This document shows, one piece after another, positions 1-6,717 of a stretch of 8,760 nucleotides of DNA. Under the pieces are notes generated by a model that was not told the origin of the DNA, searched no databases, and saw only the letters and a program-made list of their open reading frames with translations. Every line of letters begins with the position of its first letter. The first letter of the stretch is position 1. The stretch comes from Chitinophagaceae bacterium UBA4407 (GTDB lineage: Bacteria; Bacteroidota; Bacteroidia; Chitinophagales; Chitinophagaceae): positions 1-8,760 of the forward strand of contig DGQT01000091.1 in assembly GCA_002390845.1 (NCBI GenBank). Direction: 5' to 3'. Both the position numbers and the translations under genes were made by a program.

Positions 1-444
1 ACTTTTGGCAACCTGATGGGTGGCCGCTTAATGTACTGGATGGATATTGCCGGCGGTATTGCTGCGGGCAAACATTGCAATGCACCCAGCATGACGGCGA
101 GTGTAGACAATCTTAGTTTTAAAAACCCCATTAAACTTGGCAATATTGTGCATATTGAAGCGCAGGTTTCGCGGGCATTTAATACTTCCATGGAAATTCA
201 CATGAAGGTTTGGGGCGAAGATTCGCTGCACCAATACCGCTACGAAAGCAACGAGGCTTATTTTACTTTTGTTGCGCTTGACCCCAATGGTAAACCACGT
301 AAAGTGCCGGAACTAATTCCCGAAACCGAAGAGGAAAAAGCTTTGTACGATGGTGCTTTACGAAGAAGGCAACTGCGTTTAATTCTTGGTGGCAAAATGA
401 AGGCAGATGATGCCAATGAGCTGCGTGCATTGTTTTTTAAATGA
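1..444 (+). CDS. Acyl-CoA thioesterase, hotdog fold (YciA/ACOT type), 5'-truncated by window edge
   Basis: Probably hydrolyses acyl-CoA to free fatty acid and CoA in the cytoplasm. The reading frame is open from base 1, so 147 residues are visible and only a short N-terminus, by comparison with YciA some 10 to 25 residues, is missing. Seen in the fragment: GNLMGGRLMYWMDIAGG at residues 3-19, which matches the central hotdog helix of YciA-type thioesterases (GGWLMSQMDIGG in E. coli as I recall it) with the expected catalytic Asp at fragment residue 15. Then follow VDNLSFKNPIKLGNIVHIEAQV, the strand with the F.P...GD/N.V signature, and EAYFTFVALDPNGKPRKVP, the closing strand and its GKPR turn. 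The C-terminus carries a charged helical tail (EEEKALYDGALRRRQ). The internal ATG at 16 is not the start because the GN-L-MGG motif begins before it. Acyl chain preference cannot be read from sequence. Confidence 0.88.
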   Translation, partial: TFGNLMGGRLMYWMDIAGGIAAGKHCNAPSMTASVDNLSFKNPIKLGNIVHIEAQVSRAFNTSMEIHMKVWGEDSLHQYRYESNEAYFTFVALDPNGKPRKVPELIPETEEEKALYDGALRRRQLRLILGGKMKADDANELRALFFK

Positions 445-457
445 AGATGGTATTGCC

Positions 458-499
458 GACTCACGACTCACGACTCACGATTCACAACTCACGACTTAC
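458..499. repeat. Tandem heptamer repeat, six GACTCAC units
   Basis: Six consecutive 7-base units lie 13 bases after the thioesterase stop codon: GACTCAC three times (458-478), then GATTCAC, AACTCAC and GACTTAC. The first three are identical and the last three each carry one change. No matching GTGAGTC array is seen elsewhere in the window, so it does not form a hairpin here. Function unknown; it is a candidate variable-number tandem repeat. Confidence 0.85.
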
Positions 500-500
500 G

Positions 501-585
501 TTTATGATACCAGCAAATCTTTTCATGGCATCGCCTGTTGCGTCGCACTTCGTTCATCGTTCATATCAATGGGCATCTTTGGCTG
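501..585 (+). repeat. Dispersed intergenic repeat R1, copy A (divergent)
   Basis: Contains the R1 core TGTTGCGTCGCAC (537-549), with the 9-base palindrome TGCGTCGCA at 539-547. It is preceded by ATGGCATCGCC, comparable with ATAGCATCGGC in copy E, and further upstream by a T-rich, CCAGC-containing segment in the place of the TTTTTTGAGCCCGGC start seen in other copies. The 3' half is only weakly similar to copies B to D, so the boundaries are approximate. It lies downstream of the thioesterase gene and in the same orientation. Confidence 0.6.
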
Positions 586-590
586 CACTC

Positions 591-625
591 TTTGCAACAT
601 CATAAAATTTTAAAGAGCATATTTG
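591..625 (+). promoter_or_regulatory. Candidate Bacteroidota-type promoter for pepP
   Basis: CATATTTG at 618-625 matches seven of eight positions of the Bacteroidota -7 element TAnnTTTG. A TTTG at 591-594 lies 23 bases upstream, at the long end of the spacing known for the -33 element. Transcription would start near 632, giving a leader of about 30 bases before the ATG at 662. This is a weak pattern match in an AT-rich gap. Confidence 0.3.
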
Positions 626-651
626 TTTCCACTATATTGCAACATCATAAA
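592..651. repeat. 15-base direct repeat upstream of pepP
   Basis: TTGCAACATCATAAA occurs at 592-606 and again, without mismatch, at 637-651, with a period of exactly 45 bases. The second copy ends 10 bases before the pepP start codon and the pair brackets the candidate promoter. It could be a pair of binding sites or the trace of a small duplication; the sequence does not decide. Confidence 0.7.
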
Positions 652-661
652 TACAATCTGC

Positions 662-1951
662 ATGAAACACTTGCCACTTAATCCGCAAATTTTTATTGAC
701 AACCGCAAACGGTTTGCAAAAGAAATGAAACCCAACAGCATTGCCATTTTCAACAGCAATGACGAAGTGCCTGTTAATGGCGATGCCATTTACCGGTTTC
801 AGCAAAACAGCGACCTGTACTGGCTTTGCGGTGTAGAGCAGGAAGATACCATGGTGATTTTATTTCCAGATGCACCAGATCCAAAATACAGAGAAGTGCT
901 GGTTTTGGTTCGCCCCAATGAGCTAAAAGAAAAATGGGATGGCAAAAGGTTGCGATCAGAAGAAGCAAAGAAATTAACTGGCATTCAAACCATCGTGTGG
1001 CTCGATAGTCTTGATGGCTTACTACAACCATGGATACATATTGCCGATACTATTTACCTCAACACAAACGAGAACGACCGTAAAGCAAGCCTTTTAGAAA
1101 CCCGTGATTACCGCTTTGCAAAAGAAACAATGCAGCGCTATCCTGCGCATCATTATGAACGCTCGGCCAAGATCATGCGCAGCCTGCGTGCGATAAAATC
1201 TAAATACGAAATTGAAGTTCAGCAAATAGCTATAGATATTACAGAGAAAGCATTCCGCCGCTTGTTACAGTTTATAAAACCCGGCGTAATGGAATACGAA
1301 ATTGAAGCAGAACTGGTACATGAATTTTTACGCAACCGTGCCCGTGGAGAAGCTTACGGCAGCATTCTTGCAAGCGGCGATAATGCAAGAACTTTACATT
1401 ACGTGTCAAACAATAATGAATGTAAAGATGGCGAACTGATACTGATGGATTTTGGCGCCAACTACGGTGGTTATGCTGCAGACTTAACAAGAACCGTTCC
1501 TGTAAATGGCAAGTTTACCAATAGACAAAAAGAGGTTTACAATGGCTGTTTGCAGTTGCACAATTATGCGAAGAGCATTTTAAAGCCAGGCATAACGATT
1601 ATTAATTACCACGAAAAAGTGGGCGACGAAGCAACGAAGGTTTTCTTGAAAATCGGATTGATAAAAAAAGAAGATGTAAAGAACGAAGACAAAGAAAACC
1701 GTGCATACAGAAAGTATTTGTATCATGGCATTTCGCATCATCTTGGTATTGATGTGCACGATTTAGGTACCAAAGTAGAACCTATAAAAGCCGGCATGGT
1801 ATTCACTATTGAGCCGGGCATTTATATAGAAGAAGAAAAAATGGGCGTACGCATAGAAAATAATTTCTGGATAACGAAGAATGGCAATATTGATCTGATG
1901 AAGAATATTCCGATTACTGTTGAGGAGATTGAGAAGCTGATGAAAAAATAA
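662..1951 (+). CDS. pepP: Xaa-Pro aminopeptidase (aminopeptidase P, M24B)
   Basis: Removes the N-terminal residue from peptides with proline in second position; a cytoplasmic dinuclear metallopeptidase. From the ATG at 662 it has 429 residues, close to E. coli PepP (441). The frame is open upstream to an ATG at 623, but the MKHLPLNPQIF start fits the family better, and the extra 13 residues (MFPLYCNIINTIC) would run across the direct repeat. Residues 1 to about 130 form the AMP_N domain (FNSNDEVPVNGDAIYRFQQNSDLYWLCG). The pita-bread catalytic domain follows, with all five expected ligands: Asp263 and Asp274 (MDFGANYGGYAADLTRT), His359 (HGISHHLGIDVHD), Glu384 (FTIEPGIYI) and Glu399 (GVRIENNF). 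It should therefore be active. It stands alone, with repeat-filled gaps on both sides and no visible Shine-Dalgarno sequence. Confidence 0.95.
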   Translation: MKHLPLNPQIFIDNRKRFAKEMKPNSIAIFNSNDEVPVNGDAIYRFQQNSDLYWLCGVEQEDTMVILFPDAPDPKYREVLVLVRPNELKEKWDGKRLRSEEAKKLTGIQTIVWLDSLDGLLQPWIHIADTIYLNTNENDRKASLLETRDYRFAKETMQRYPAHHYERSAKIMRSLRAIKSKYEIEVQQIAIDITEKAFRRLLQFIKPGVMEYEIEAELVHEFLRNRARGEAYGSILASGDNARTLHYVSNNNECKDGELILMDFGANYGGYAADLTRTVPVNGKFTNRQKEVYNGCLQLHNYAKSILKPGITIINYHEKVGDEATKVFLKIGLIKKEDVKNEDKENRAYRKYLYHGISHHLGIDVHDLGTKVEPIKAGMVFTIEPGIYIEEEKMGVRIENNFWITKNGNIDLMKNIPITVEEIEKLMKK

Positions 1952-1966
1952 TTTGATAATGTGCCC

Positions 1967-2030
1967 ATTTGGTGATTTGATGATTGAAGAAATGAAATCA
2001 CCGAATTATCAAATCATCAAACCACCAAAT
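1967..2030. repeat. Palindromic repeat R2, copy 1, in the pssA leader
   Basis: The left arm ATTTGGTGATTTGATGATT (1967-1985) pairs with AATCATCAAACCACCAAAT (2012-2030) at 18 of 19 positions, with a 26-base loop. The left arm is identical to the reverse complement of part of the right arm of R2 copy 2. The structure fills nearly all of the 82-base gap between pepP and pssA and ends 3 bases before the pssA ATG. No T-run follows, so it does not look like a normal intrinsic terminator. Confidence 0.85.
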
Positions 2031-2033
2031 TGA

Positions 2034-2798
2034 ATGAAACAAATTCCAAATATTTTCACGCTCCTTAACCTAGTTTTTGGTTGCCTTGCAATTCTTGCTG
2101 TTCTTCAAAATGGCCTGATACTTACGGGAACAGATTCGGGAGATTCTTTAATTGTACTTCCTGAAAAAATTTACATGGCTTCGGTGTTTATTGCCTGCGC
2201 GGCAGTCATAGATTTTCTGGATGGCTTTGTAGCAAGGCTTTTAAAAGCATCCTCAGAAATGGGTAAGCAGCTTGATTCCCTTGCAGATGTGGTGAGTTTT
2301 GGTGTAGCACCTGGTTTAATTATTTACCAGTTTCTCCGCCTTTGTTTTGCACAACAGGAAGATGGTTTGGATACAAGTATGCTTTGGCTGTTACCCGCAT
2401 TTATCGTCCCTTGCGCAGGCGCTTATCGTTTGGCAAGATTCAATATTGATACTGAACAGAGCTATGGTTTTAAAGGTGTTCCTATTCCTGCGGCAGGTAT
2501 TTTAATTGCAGCCTTCCCGCTTATTTACTGGTTTACAGATCAAGCCTGGATTATACAATTGCTGCACAACTTTTGGTTCTGGTATGCTTTAATATTTGTG
2601 GTGAGTTATCTTATGGTTTCAACCCTGCCCATGATGGCATTAAAATTTAAGGCACCAACGGTAAAAAAGCTGATGCCATTTATTATTATCGCAGTTATAG
2701 CAATAGCATCTGCATTTATTTTTCAATGGATGGCGGTACCCATCACATTTATCGCTTACGTAATTTTATCTTTGCTCAATAAACAGAAACAATCATGA
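2034..2798 (+). CDS. pssA: CDP-diacylglycerol--serine O-phosphatidyltransferase
   Basis: Makes phosphatidylserine from CDP-diacylglycerol and serine, the committed step toward phosphatidylethanolamine; integral inner-membrane enzyme. The complete CDP-alcohol phosphotransferase motif D-x2-DG-x2-AR-x8-G-x3-D-x3-D is present at Asp60, Asp63-Gly64, Ala67-Arg68, Gly77, Asp81 and Asp85. Hydrophobic segments lie at about residues 8-25, 47-62, 85-105, 118-132, 152-168, 177-200 and 213-246, the last likely a helical hairpin. The N-terminal MKQIPNIFTLLNL is typical of bacterial type II (Bacillus-like) PssA. At 254 residues it is within the family's usual range. The start is firm because an in-frame TGA (2031-2033) directly precedes the ATG. 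Its stop overlaps purS by 4 bases, so the two are probably translated from one message. The leader holds palindrome R2-1. Confidence 0.95.
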   Translation: MKQIPNIFTLLNLVFGCLAILAVLQNGLILTGTDSGDSLIVLPEKIYMASVFIACAAVIDFLDGFVARLLKASSEMGKQLDSLADVVSFGVAPGLIIYQFLRLCFAQQEDGLDTSMLWLLPAFIVPCAGAYRLARFNIDTEQSYGFKGVPIPAAGILIAAFPLIYWFTDQAWIIQLLHNFWFWYALIFVVSYLMVSTLPMMALKFKAPTVKKLMPFIIIAVIAIASAFIFQWMAVPITFIAYVILSLLNKQKQS

Positions 2799-3043
2799 CC
2801 TATAATGTTCAGATCAAAGTAATGCCTTTAAAAGATTTATTAGATCCGCAGGGTAAAGCTGTTGTGGGTGCTTTAAAAAACCTAAGTATTACCAGTGTAG
2901 AAGATGTACGTATTGGTAAGCATATTACCTTACAGATAGAAGCCGCATCCGAAGGCGAAGCAAAAGCAATTGCAGACAATGCAACAAAAAAATTACTCGC
3001 CAATCCTGTAATGGAATTTTACGAAATTGAAATGATCAACTAA
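2795..3043 (+). CDS. purS: Phosphoribosylformylglycinamidine synthase subunit PurS
   Basis: Small subunit of the three-part FGAM synthase (PurL-PurQ-PurS), fourth step of de novo purine synthesis, where a PurS dimer bridges PurL and the glutaminase PurQ. It has 82 residues, the usual PurS length. Family signatures seen: the first strand MTYNVQIKVMPLKDLLDPQGKAV with the LDPQGKAV motif, SVEDVRIGKHITLQIEA in the middle, and the closing KKLLANPVMEFYEIEM, matching the LL-ANPVIE-Y ending. ATGA overlap with pssA (2795-2798) suggests translational coupling. No purL or purQ is visible nearby, so the complex is encoded at separate sites. The pairing with a phospholipid gene is not functionally obvious. 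Confidence 0.95.
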   Translation: MTYNVQIKVMPLKDLLDPQGKAVVGALKNLSITSVEDVRIGKHITLQIEAASEGEAKAIADNATKKLLANPVMEFYEIEMIN

Positions 3044-3049
3044 TTTGAT

Positions 3050-3128
3050 GATTTGGCAATTTGATGATTTGATAATGATACAAGTCGGCAATCATCACCA
3101 AATTATCTAATCATCAAATCACCAAATC
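3050..3128. repeat. Palindromic repeat R2, copy 2, in the rsmI leader
   Basis: Arms at 3050-3076 and 3102-3128 pair at 24 of 27 positions with a 25-base loop. The right arm contains AATCATCAAATCACCAAAT, the exact reverse complement of the left arm of copy 1. The element fills the purS-rsmI gap and ends 5 bases before the rsmI ATG. A further TTTGATGATTTG unit lies at 3044-3055. As in copy 1, there is no T-tract after the stem. Confidence 0.85.
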
Positions 3129-3133
3129 AAACA

Positions 3134-3799
3134 ATGCTCTACCTCGTTCCCACACCTTTAGGCAATTTAAAAGATATTACACTCCGTGCCCTGGAAGTGT
3201 TGCAGCAGGCCGATGTAATTCTTTGCGAGGATACCCGCACTTCTTCAAAGCTGCTGCAGCATTACAATATACACAAACCGCTTTCGCCTTATCACCAGCA
3301 CAACGAACATAAAATTGTGCAGCATATTGCCGATCAGTTACTGGCCGGTAAAACCATGGCGCTTATTACAGATGCAGGTACGCCCGGCATCAGCGACCCC
3401 GCATTTTTACTGGTGCGTGAATGTGTAAAGAACAATATTAAAGTAGAATGTTTGCCCGGTGCCACAGCGTTTGTGCCGGCGCTTGTAAACAGCGGTTTAC
3501 CCATTAATCGCTTCCTCTTCGAAGGGTTTTTACCACTCAAAAAAGGCAGGCAAACTTTATTAAAACAACTCGCCACCGAAGAGCGCACTATGGTGTTTTA
3601 CGAAAGCCCTGTTCGCCTCTTAAAAACACTCAAAGACCTCATAGAATATTTTGGCGCAGACCGCCCCTGCAGCATCAGCCGGGAGCTTACAAAAATGTTC
3701 GAAGAAAATTTCCGCGGAACACTGCAACAGGTACACGACCACTTCTCTTCAAAATCCATCAAAGGCGAAATTGTAATGGTAGTGCAGGGAAAGGAATAA
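3134..3799 (+). CDS. rsmI: 16S rRNA (cytidine(1402)-2'-O)-methyltransferase
   Basis: Transfers a methyl group from S-adenosylmethionine to the 2'-O of C1402 in 16S rRNA, in the decoding centre. It belongs to the tetrapyrrole-methylase (class III) fold. Motifs seen: LYLVPTPLGNLKDITLRALEVL at 2-23, the RsmI signature; CEDTRTSSKLLQHY at 31-44; ITDAGTPGISDPA at 78-90, the SAM-site loop; CLPGATAFVPAL at 106-117; and FEGFLPLKKGRQ at 129-140. At 221 residues it is shorter than E. coli RsmI (286), ending after the catalytic domain (GEIVMVVQG). That short form is common in Bacteroidota as I recall. The start is the only ATG in the short leader, 5 bases after palindrome R2-2. Repeat R1-B follows the stop codon immediately. 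Confidence 0.95.
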   Translation: MLYLVPTPLGNLKDITLRALEVLQQADVILCEDTRTSSKLLQHYNIHKPLSPYHQHNEHKIVQHIADQLLAGKTMALITDAGTPGISDPAFLLVRECVKNNIKVECLPGATAFVPALVNSGLPINRFLFEGFLPLKKGRQTLLKQLATEERTMVFYESPVRLLKTLKDLIEYFGADRPCSISRELTKMFEENFRGTLQQVHDHFSSKSIKGEIVMVVQGKE

Positions 3800-3902
3800 T
3801 TTTTTGAGTCTGGCTACAGGATTTCTATGAAGCTTTGGTTGCGTCGCACTCTTGTACGTTCGGAAATTCTATTCAGCTTTATCTAAGCGTAGAATGAAGC
3901 GA
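3799..3902 (+). repeat. Dispersed intergenic repeat R1, copy B
   Basis: Begins at or next to the rsmI stop codon with TTTTTTGAGTCTGGC, continues through GGTTGCGTCGCACTCTTGTACGTT (core palindrome 3840-3848) and ends with CGTAGAATGAAGCG. Its reverse complement aligns along its whole length with copy C: CGCTTCATTCTACGC against CGCTTCAATCTACGC at one end, and the ACTCAAAAAAT / GCTCAAAAAAT ends at the other. Same orientation as rsmI. Confidence 0.8.
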
Positions 3903-3956
3903 AAAAGTGTAAATCAGGAAAATAATTTTCAAATCCCTTAAAAAGATCAGGATAAA

Positions 3957-4532
3957 ATGTTTCAGGATAAACGAATAGAAAATTCAATTGCAAGTTTGCG
4001 TGAATCGATTCAGCGTTATCAGCAAAATGATCTTGTAAAAATTTCAGAAGACAGAATTGAAATAACGGGTTTAAAAGATGGGTTGTATGGAACTGCTTTT
4101 TATTTTATACTACTTGTGATTTTTCCTTTGGGAATGTTTTGCTGGTATATGGTTTACGATAGTGCGAACAATGCTGTTTTTGTATTTTTTTTATTGCCGG
4201 TTCTTATGGTTTATAATCTTCACAAAATGATTACTGGAAATACAAGCCTAACAATTTTTTTACAAAAAAAGGTTTGTACTATAGAAAACATAAACCCTGC
4301 TTTTAGAAAGTTATTCCGAATAAAAACAATCGCTTTAGCTGAAATTATTAAAGTAGAACTAACTTCTAAATCAGCATCACGCGGTAATAGCTGGTACAGG
4401 CTACAGGCATTTGATGAACAGCAAAACAAAATTGTTCTAACCGATTTTAAAAACACTCAATCCCAAATTGCAATAGCGGAAAAAATAAAATTTCTGCTGG
4501 AGACATTGATAAGGATTGAACACAAAAAATGA
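3957..4532 (+). CDS. Two-helix membrane protein of unknown function
   Basis: I do not recognise this 191-residue protein. Seen in it: a polar, partly helical N-terminus of about 44 residues; two hydrophobic segments at about 46-67 (FYFILLVIFPLGMFCWYMV) and 72-90 (AVFVFFLLPVLMVYNLH); then a soluble C-terminal region with alternating strand-like stretches (TSLTIFLQKKVCTIE, AEIIKVELTSKS, SWYRLQAFDEQQNKIVLTDF) and a final basic helix (IAEKIKFLLETLIRIEHKK). Two helices followed by a small beta domain recalls bacterial PH-like membrane proteins, but this is only a shape resemblance. It has no signal peptide and no catalytic motif that I can see. Its codons are more A/T-rich than its neighbours'. 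It is flanked by R1-B and R1-C and converges with the amidohydrolase gene. Confidence 0.75.
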   Translation: MFQDKRIENSIASLRESIQRYQQNDLVKISEDRIEITGLKDGLYGTAFYFILLVIFPLGMFCWYMVYDSANNAVFVFFLLPVLMVYNLHKMITGNTSLTIFLQKKVCTIENINPAFRKLFRIKTIALAEIIKVELTSKSASRGNSWYRLQAFDEQQNKIVLTDFKNTQSQIAIAEKIKFLLETLIRIEHKK

Positions 4533-4580
4533 TGAGTCATTTAGCTCTTGTTGACATACACGCCAATAAAAATACGCTTC

Positions 4581-4680
4581 AATCTACGCGTCGGTAAAAG
4601 CTCAATGTCCAATCCAACAGTACAAGTGTGCGACGCAACGATGCTCAATAGTAATTGTAATGCCCGGCTCAAAAAATTCA
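4581..4680 (-). repeat. Dispersed intergenic repeat R1, copy C
   Basis: Aligned without gaps to copy D, bases 4591-4677 match 6628-6714 at 72 of 87 positions by my count. The core TGCGACGCA is at 4629-4637. Read on the minus strand it begins with TGAATTTTTTGAGCCGGGC about 55 bases after the amidohydrolase stop codon, so it is in the same orientation as that gene. GCTCAAT occurs on both sides of the core (4600-4606 and 4643-4649), 43 bases apart. It fills most of the 203-base gap between the two convergent genes; no separate terminator stem is seen. Confidence 0.85.
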
Positions 4681-4735
4681 TAATTGCTATGGTTTTAAAC
4701 CGTTGGCAGAGATGCGAAGGGCAGCAAACAAAAAC

Positions 4736-6463
4736 CTATTGCTTGTACACGATCTTACCTTCGAACATGGTCCATAAAATTTGGGTATCTCTGCAAGCTT
4801 CGGCACTTATGGTGAGCACATCACGGTCTGCAAGGATCATATCGGCAGATTTGCCGGGCTCAAGCGATCCGATTTTTTTCTGCAACTGCAAAGCCTTTGC
4901 AGCATTGATGGTATAAGCATACAGCATAGCCATGCGCGGCATGCATTGGGTTGAATCGAGCACACCTTTTGGGCCGAACCTTGTCTCGGCATGATAAATT
5001 GCAAGAAAGGGATTTGCGCTGCTTACAGGCCAGTCGCTGGCACCACATATTACGGTGCCGGCCTGCAGCATAGAGCGGGCGGGATACTGCCACTGGTATA
5101 ACGCTGGATCAAGATATGGTTTTACGATATCTACCGTAGTAACATCGCCAAATGCCCACAGCAACTGGTAAGAAGCAAGAACATTCAGTTGCGCGAACCT
5201 TGCAAAATCTGTTGGCTGCACAATCTGCAAATGTGTAATGGTATGCGGTATCAATTTATCGCCGTTTGCTTTTCGGGCTGCCTCAAAACCATTGAGTGTT
5301 TCAGTTACAGCAAGGTCGCCAATGGCATGAACATGCACCAGCAGGTTTGCCTTGTCGACCATGGTGACGAACCGTTTAAACTTTTCGGGATCGAACATCA
5401 AAGCACCCTTGCTTCCTGAATTGATATAGGGTTTTGATATAGAAGCAGTTTGTGTTGGGTATTCAATAACGCCATCGGCAAAAATTTTGAACCCGTTGAC
5501 AGAAAGGTTGTACGTGCCATTATATTTCTTTTGCAATACTTTAAGCCGATCGATTTGCTTAACCGGATCTGCATTTGCATCTGCACCCACAACTGCTGCA
5601 ACATGTGCGGTAAGTTTATGCTGATTTGAAAGTGATTGATATGTATCAAGGTTCGTGTTTTCTTTATCTGTTATATCGCCTGCCCATGGATCAAGAAAAG
5701 CGGTGATACCCAAACTGCCGTTGTATTCCATTGCCTTTTCGCCAGCCTTAATCCAGTCGGTCTTTTCTTTGGGATAGATGGGGGTTAGTTTATCAAAGCC
5801 ACTGTCGGCAACGAAACCATTTGGTGTTCCATCTGCATCAACGCCAAAATATTTTTTGGTAGAATTATCCAGTTGATCAATGAATGTTTTATTGATTCCT
5901 GCTTTCTGCAGCACTAAATTGTTCACCCATTTTGTATGGCCATCTGAACCATTGAGCACTACGGGCTGGGCCCTGTAATCATTGCCATTGAAAACCTGTT
6001 TAAGTTCTGGTATATGAGACCAGGTGGAGATATTGATGCCTTTAATAAAAAGAAAATCGCCAATCATTCCTTTGCCATTTTTCTTTACTTCGGCGGCGTA
6101 ATCTGCGAGACGGCTTACGGTTAAAGCGCTGTCGAAAACATTCGCACTTAAAAGACTCTGTCCACCTTCGAGCACATGTGAATGGCTGTCAATAAATCCG
6201 GGCAAAACTGTTTGTCCATGCATGTCTATCAATTCAGCTTTGGGGCTGAGCGATGCTTTTGCAGTGGCAAAGTCACCGACAGCTATAATTTTTCCACCAC
6301 GAATTGCAATGGCTTCTGCGTAAGGCTGATTGATATTGGCGGTAAATATTTTTGCGTTGAATAATATCTTTTCATTGCTGTTGAGTTGTTCTGTTTGCTG
6401 TGCATTTGCAACAAGGGATATTACAAAAACAAAAAGCAGGAGAAAAAACCTGAATGATCTCAT
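4736..6463 (-). CDS. Exported amidohydrolase, YtcJ/Amidohydrolase_3 type
   Basis: A metal-dependent hydrolase of the amidohydrolase superfamily, 575 residues, usual for the YtcJ/N-substituted formamide deformylase group (about 530-580). Substrate unknown. A signal peptide is clear: MRSF, a hydrophobic core FFLLLFVFVISLV, then ANA before QQ, predicting cleavage after Ala21 and a periplasmic enzyme. Seen domain parts: N-terminal beta sandwich (LFNAKIFTANINQPYAEAIAIRGGKIIAVG), HxH metal ligands His94 and His96 in GFIDSHSHV, the probable metal-bridging Lys326 in GFKIFADG, His379 in HVHAIGD, His411 in HTITHLQ, and Asp477 in CGASDWPVSSANPF. The C-terminus returns to the sandwich (IGSLEPGKSADMILADRDVLTI). 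All key residues are present, so it should be active. It is the only minus-strand gene and is flanked by R1 copies C and D. Confidence 0.9.
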   Translation of the reverse strand: MRSFRFFLLLFVFVISLVANAQQTEQLNSNEKILFNAKIFTANINQPYAEAIAIRGGKIIAVGDFATAKASLSPKAELIDMHGQTVLPGFIDSHSHVLEGGQSLLSANVFDSALTVSRLADYAAEVKKNGKGMIGDFLFIKGINISTWSHIPELKQVFNGNDYRAQPVVLNGSDGHTKWVNNLVLQKAGINKTFIDQLDNSTKKYFGVDADGTPNGFVADSGFDKLTPIYPKEKTDWIKAGEKAMEYNGSLGITAFLDPWAGDITDKENTNLDTYQSLSNQHKLTAHVAAVVGADANADPVKQIDRLKVLQKKYNGTYNLSVNGFKIFADGVIEYPTQTASISKPYINSGSKGALMFDPEKFKRFVTMVDKANLLVHVHAIGDLAVTETLNGFEAARKANGDKLIPHTITHLQIVQPTDFARFAQLNVLASYQLLWAFGDVTTVDIVKPYLDPALYQWQYPARSMLQAGTVICGASDWPVSSANPFLAIYHAETRFGPKGVLDSTQCMPRMAMLYAYTINAAKALQLQKKIGSLEPGKSADMILADRDVLTISAEACRDTQILWTMFEGKIVYKQ

Positions 6464-6617
6464 AAGACAATTTTTATGAAGTTGAAAAAAGAAAGGAAAG
6501 ATAATGAATTACAAAGCCATTTTTCTTCTGTAAACCCGTTTTTTGCTGAAACGAAAAACCAGTGCAGCTAAACTTGTTTGCGCTGGATGGCGTTCCCGAT
6601 GAGCAACAAGCTACACC

Positions 6618-6717
6618 TATCTCCGCTTCGGTAAAAGCTCAACCTCCAATCCAACCGTAAAAGTGTGCGACGCAAGAATGCTTAATAGTATTACTTCTGC
6701 CGGGTACAAAAAATCAC
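6618..6717 (-). repeat. Dispersed intergenic repeat R1, copy D
   Basis: Closest to copy C (72 of 87 positions by my count), sharing TCGGTAAAAGCTCAA, TCCAATCCAAC, AAGTGTGCGACGCAA and the CAAAAAAT end. The core palindrome is at 6666-6674. Unlike the other copies it does not follow a gene end in its own orientation; it lies upstream of the amidohydrolase start, pointing the same way as that gene. Confidence 0.85.

Noticed and set aside
458..499. Possible CRISPR-like array
   Set aside because: Units are 7 bases and contiguous, with no spacers and no cas genes; a simple tandem repeat.
407..613. Open frame of 68 codons on the plus strand
   Set aside because: It starts inside the thioesterase gene and then reads through the heptamer array and repeat R1-A; the protein has no recognisable composition or motif.
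623..661. Longer pepP with 13 extra N-terminal residues
   Set aside because: The extra residues cover the second direct-repeat copy and do not resemble the N-terminus of the family; the ATG at 662 gives the expected beginning.
1967..2030. Intrinsic terminator for pepP
   Set aside because: The stem is A/T-rich with a 26-base loop and no T-run after it, and it shares its sequence with a second palindrome, so a repeat element is the better reading. Some terminating effect cannot be excluded.
4548..4916. Open frame of 122 codons on the plus strand
   Set aside because: It runs through repeat R1-C and then antisense into the 3' end of the amidohydrolase gene, whose family match is clear.
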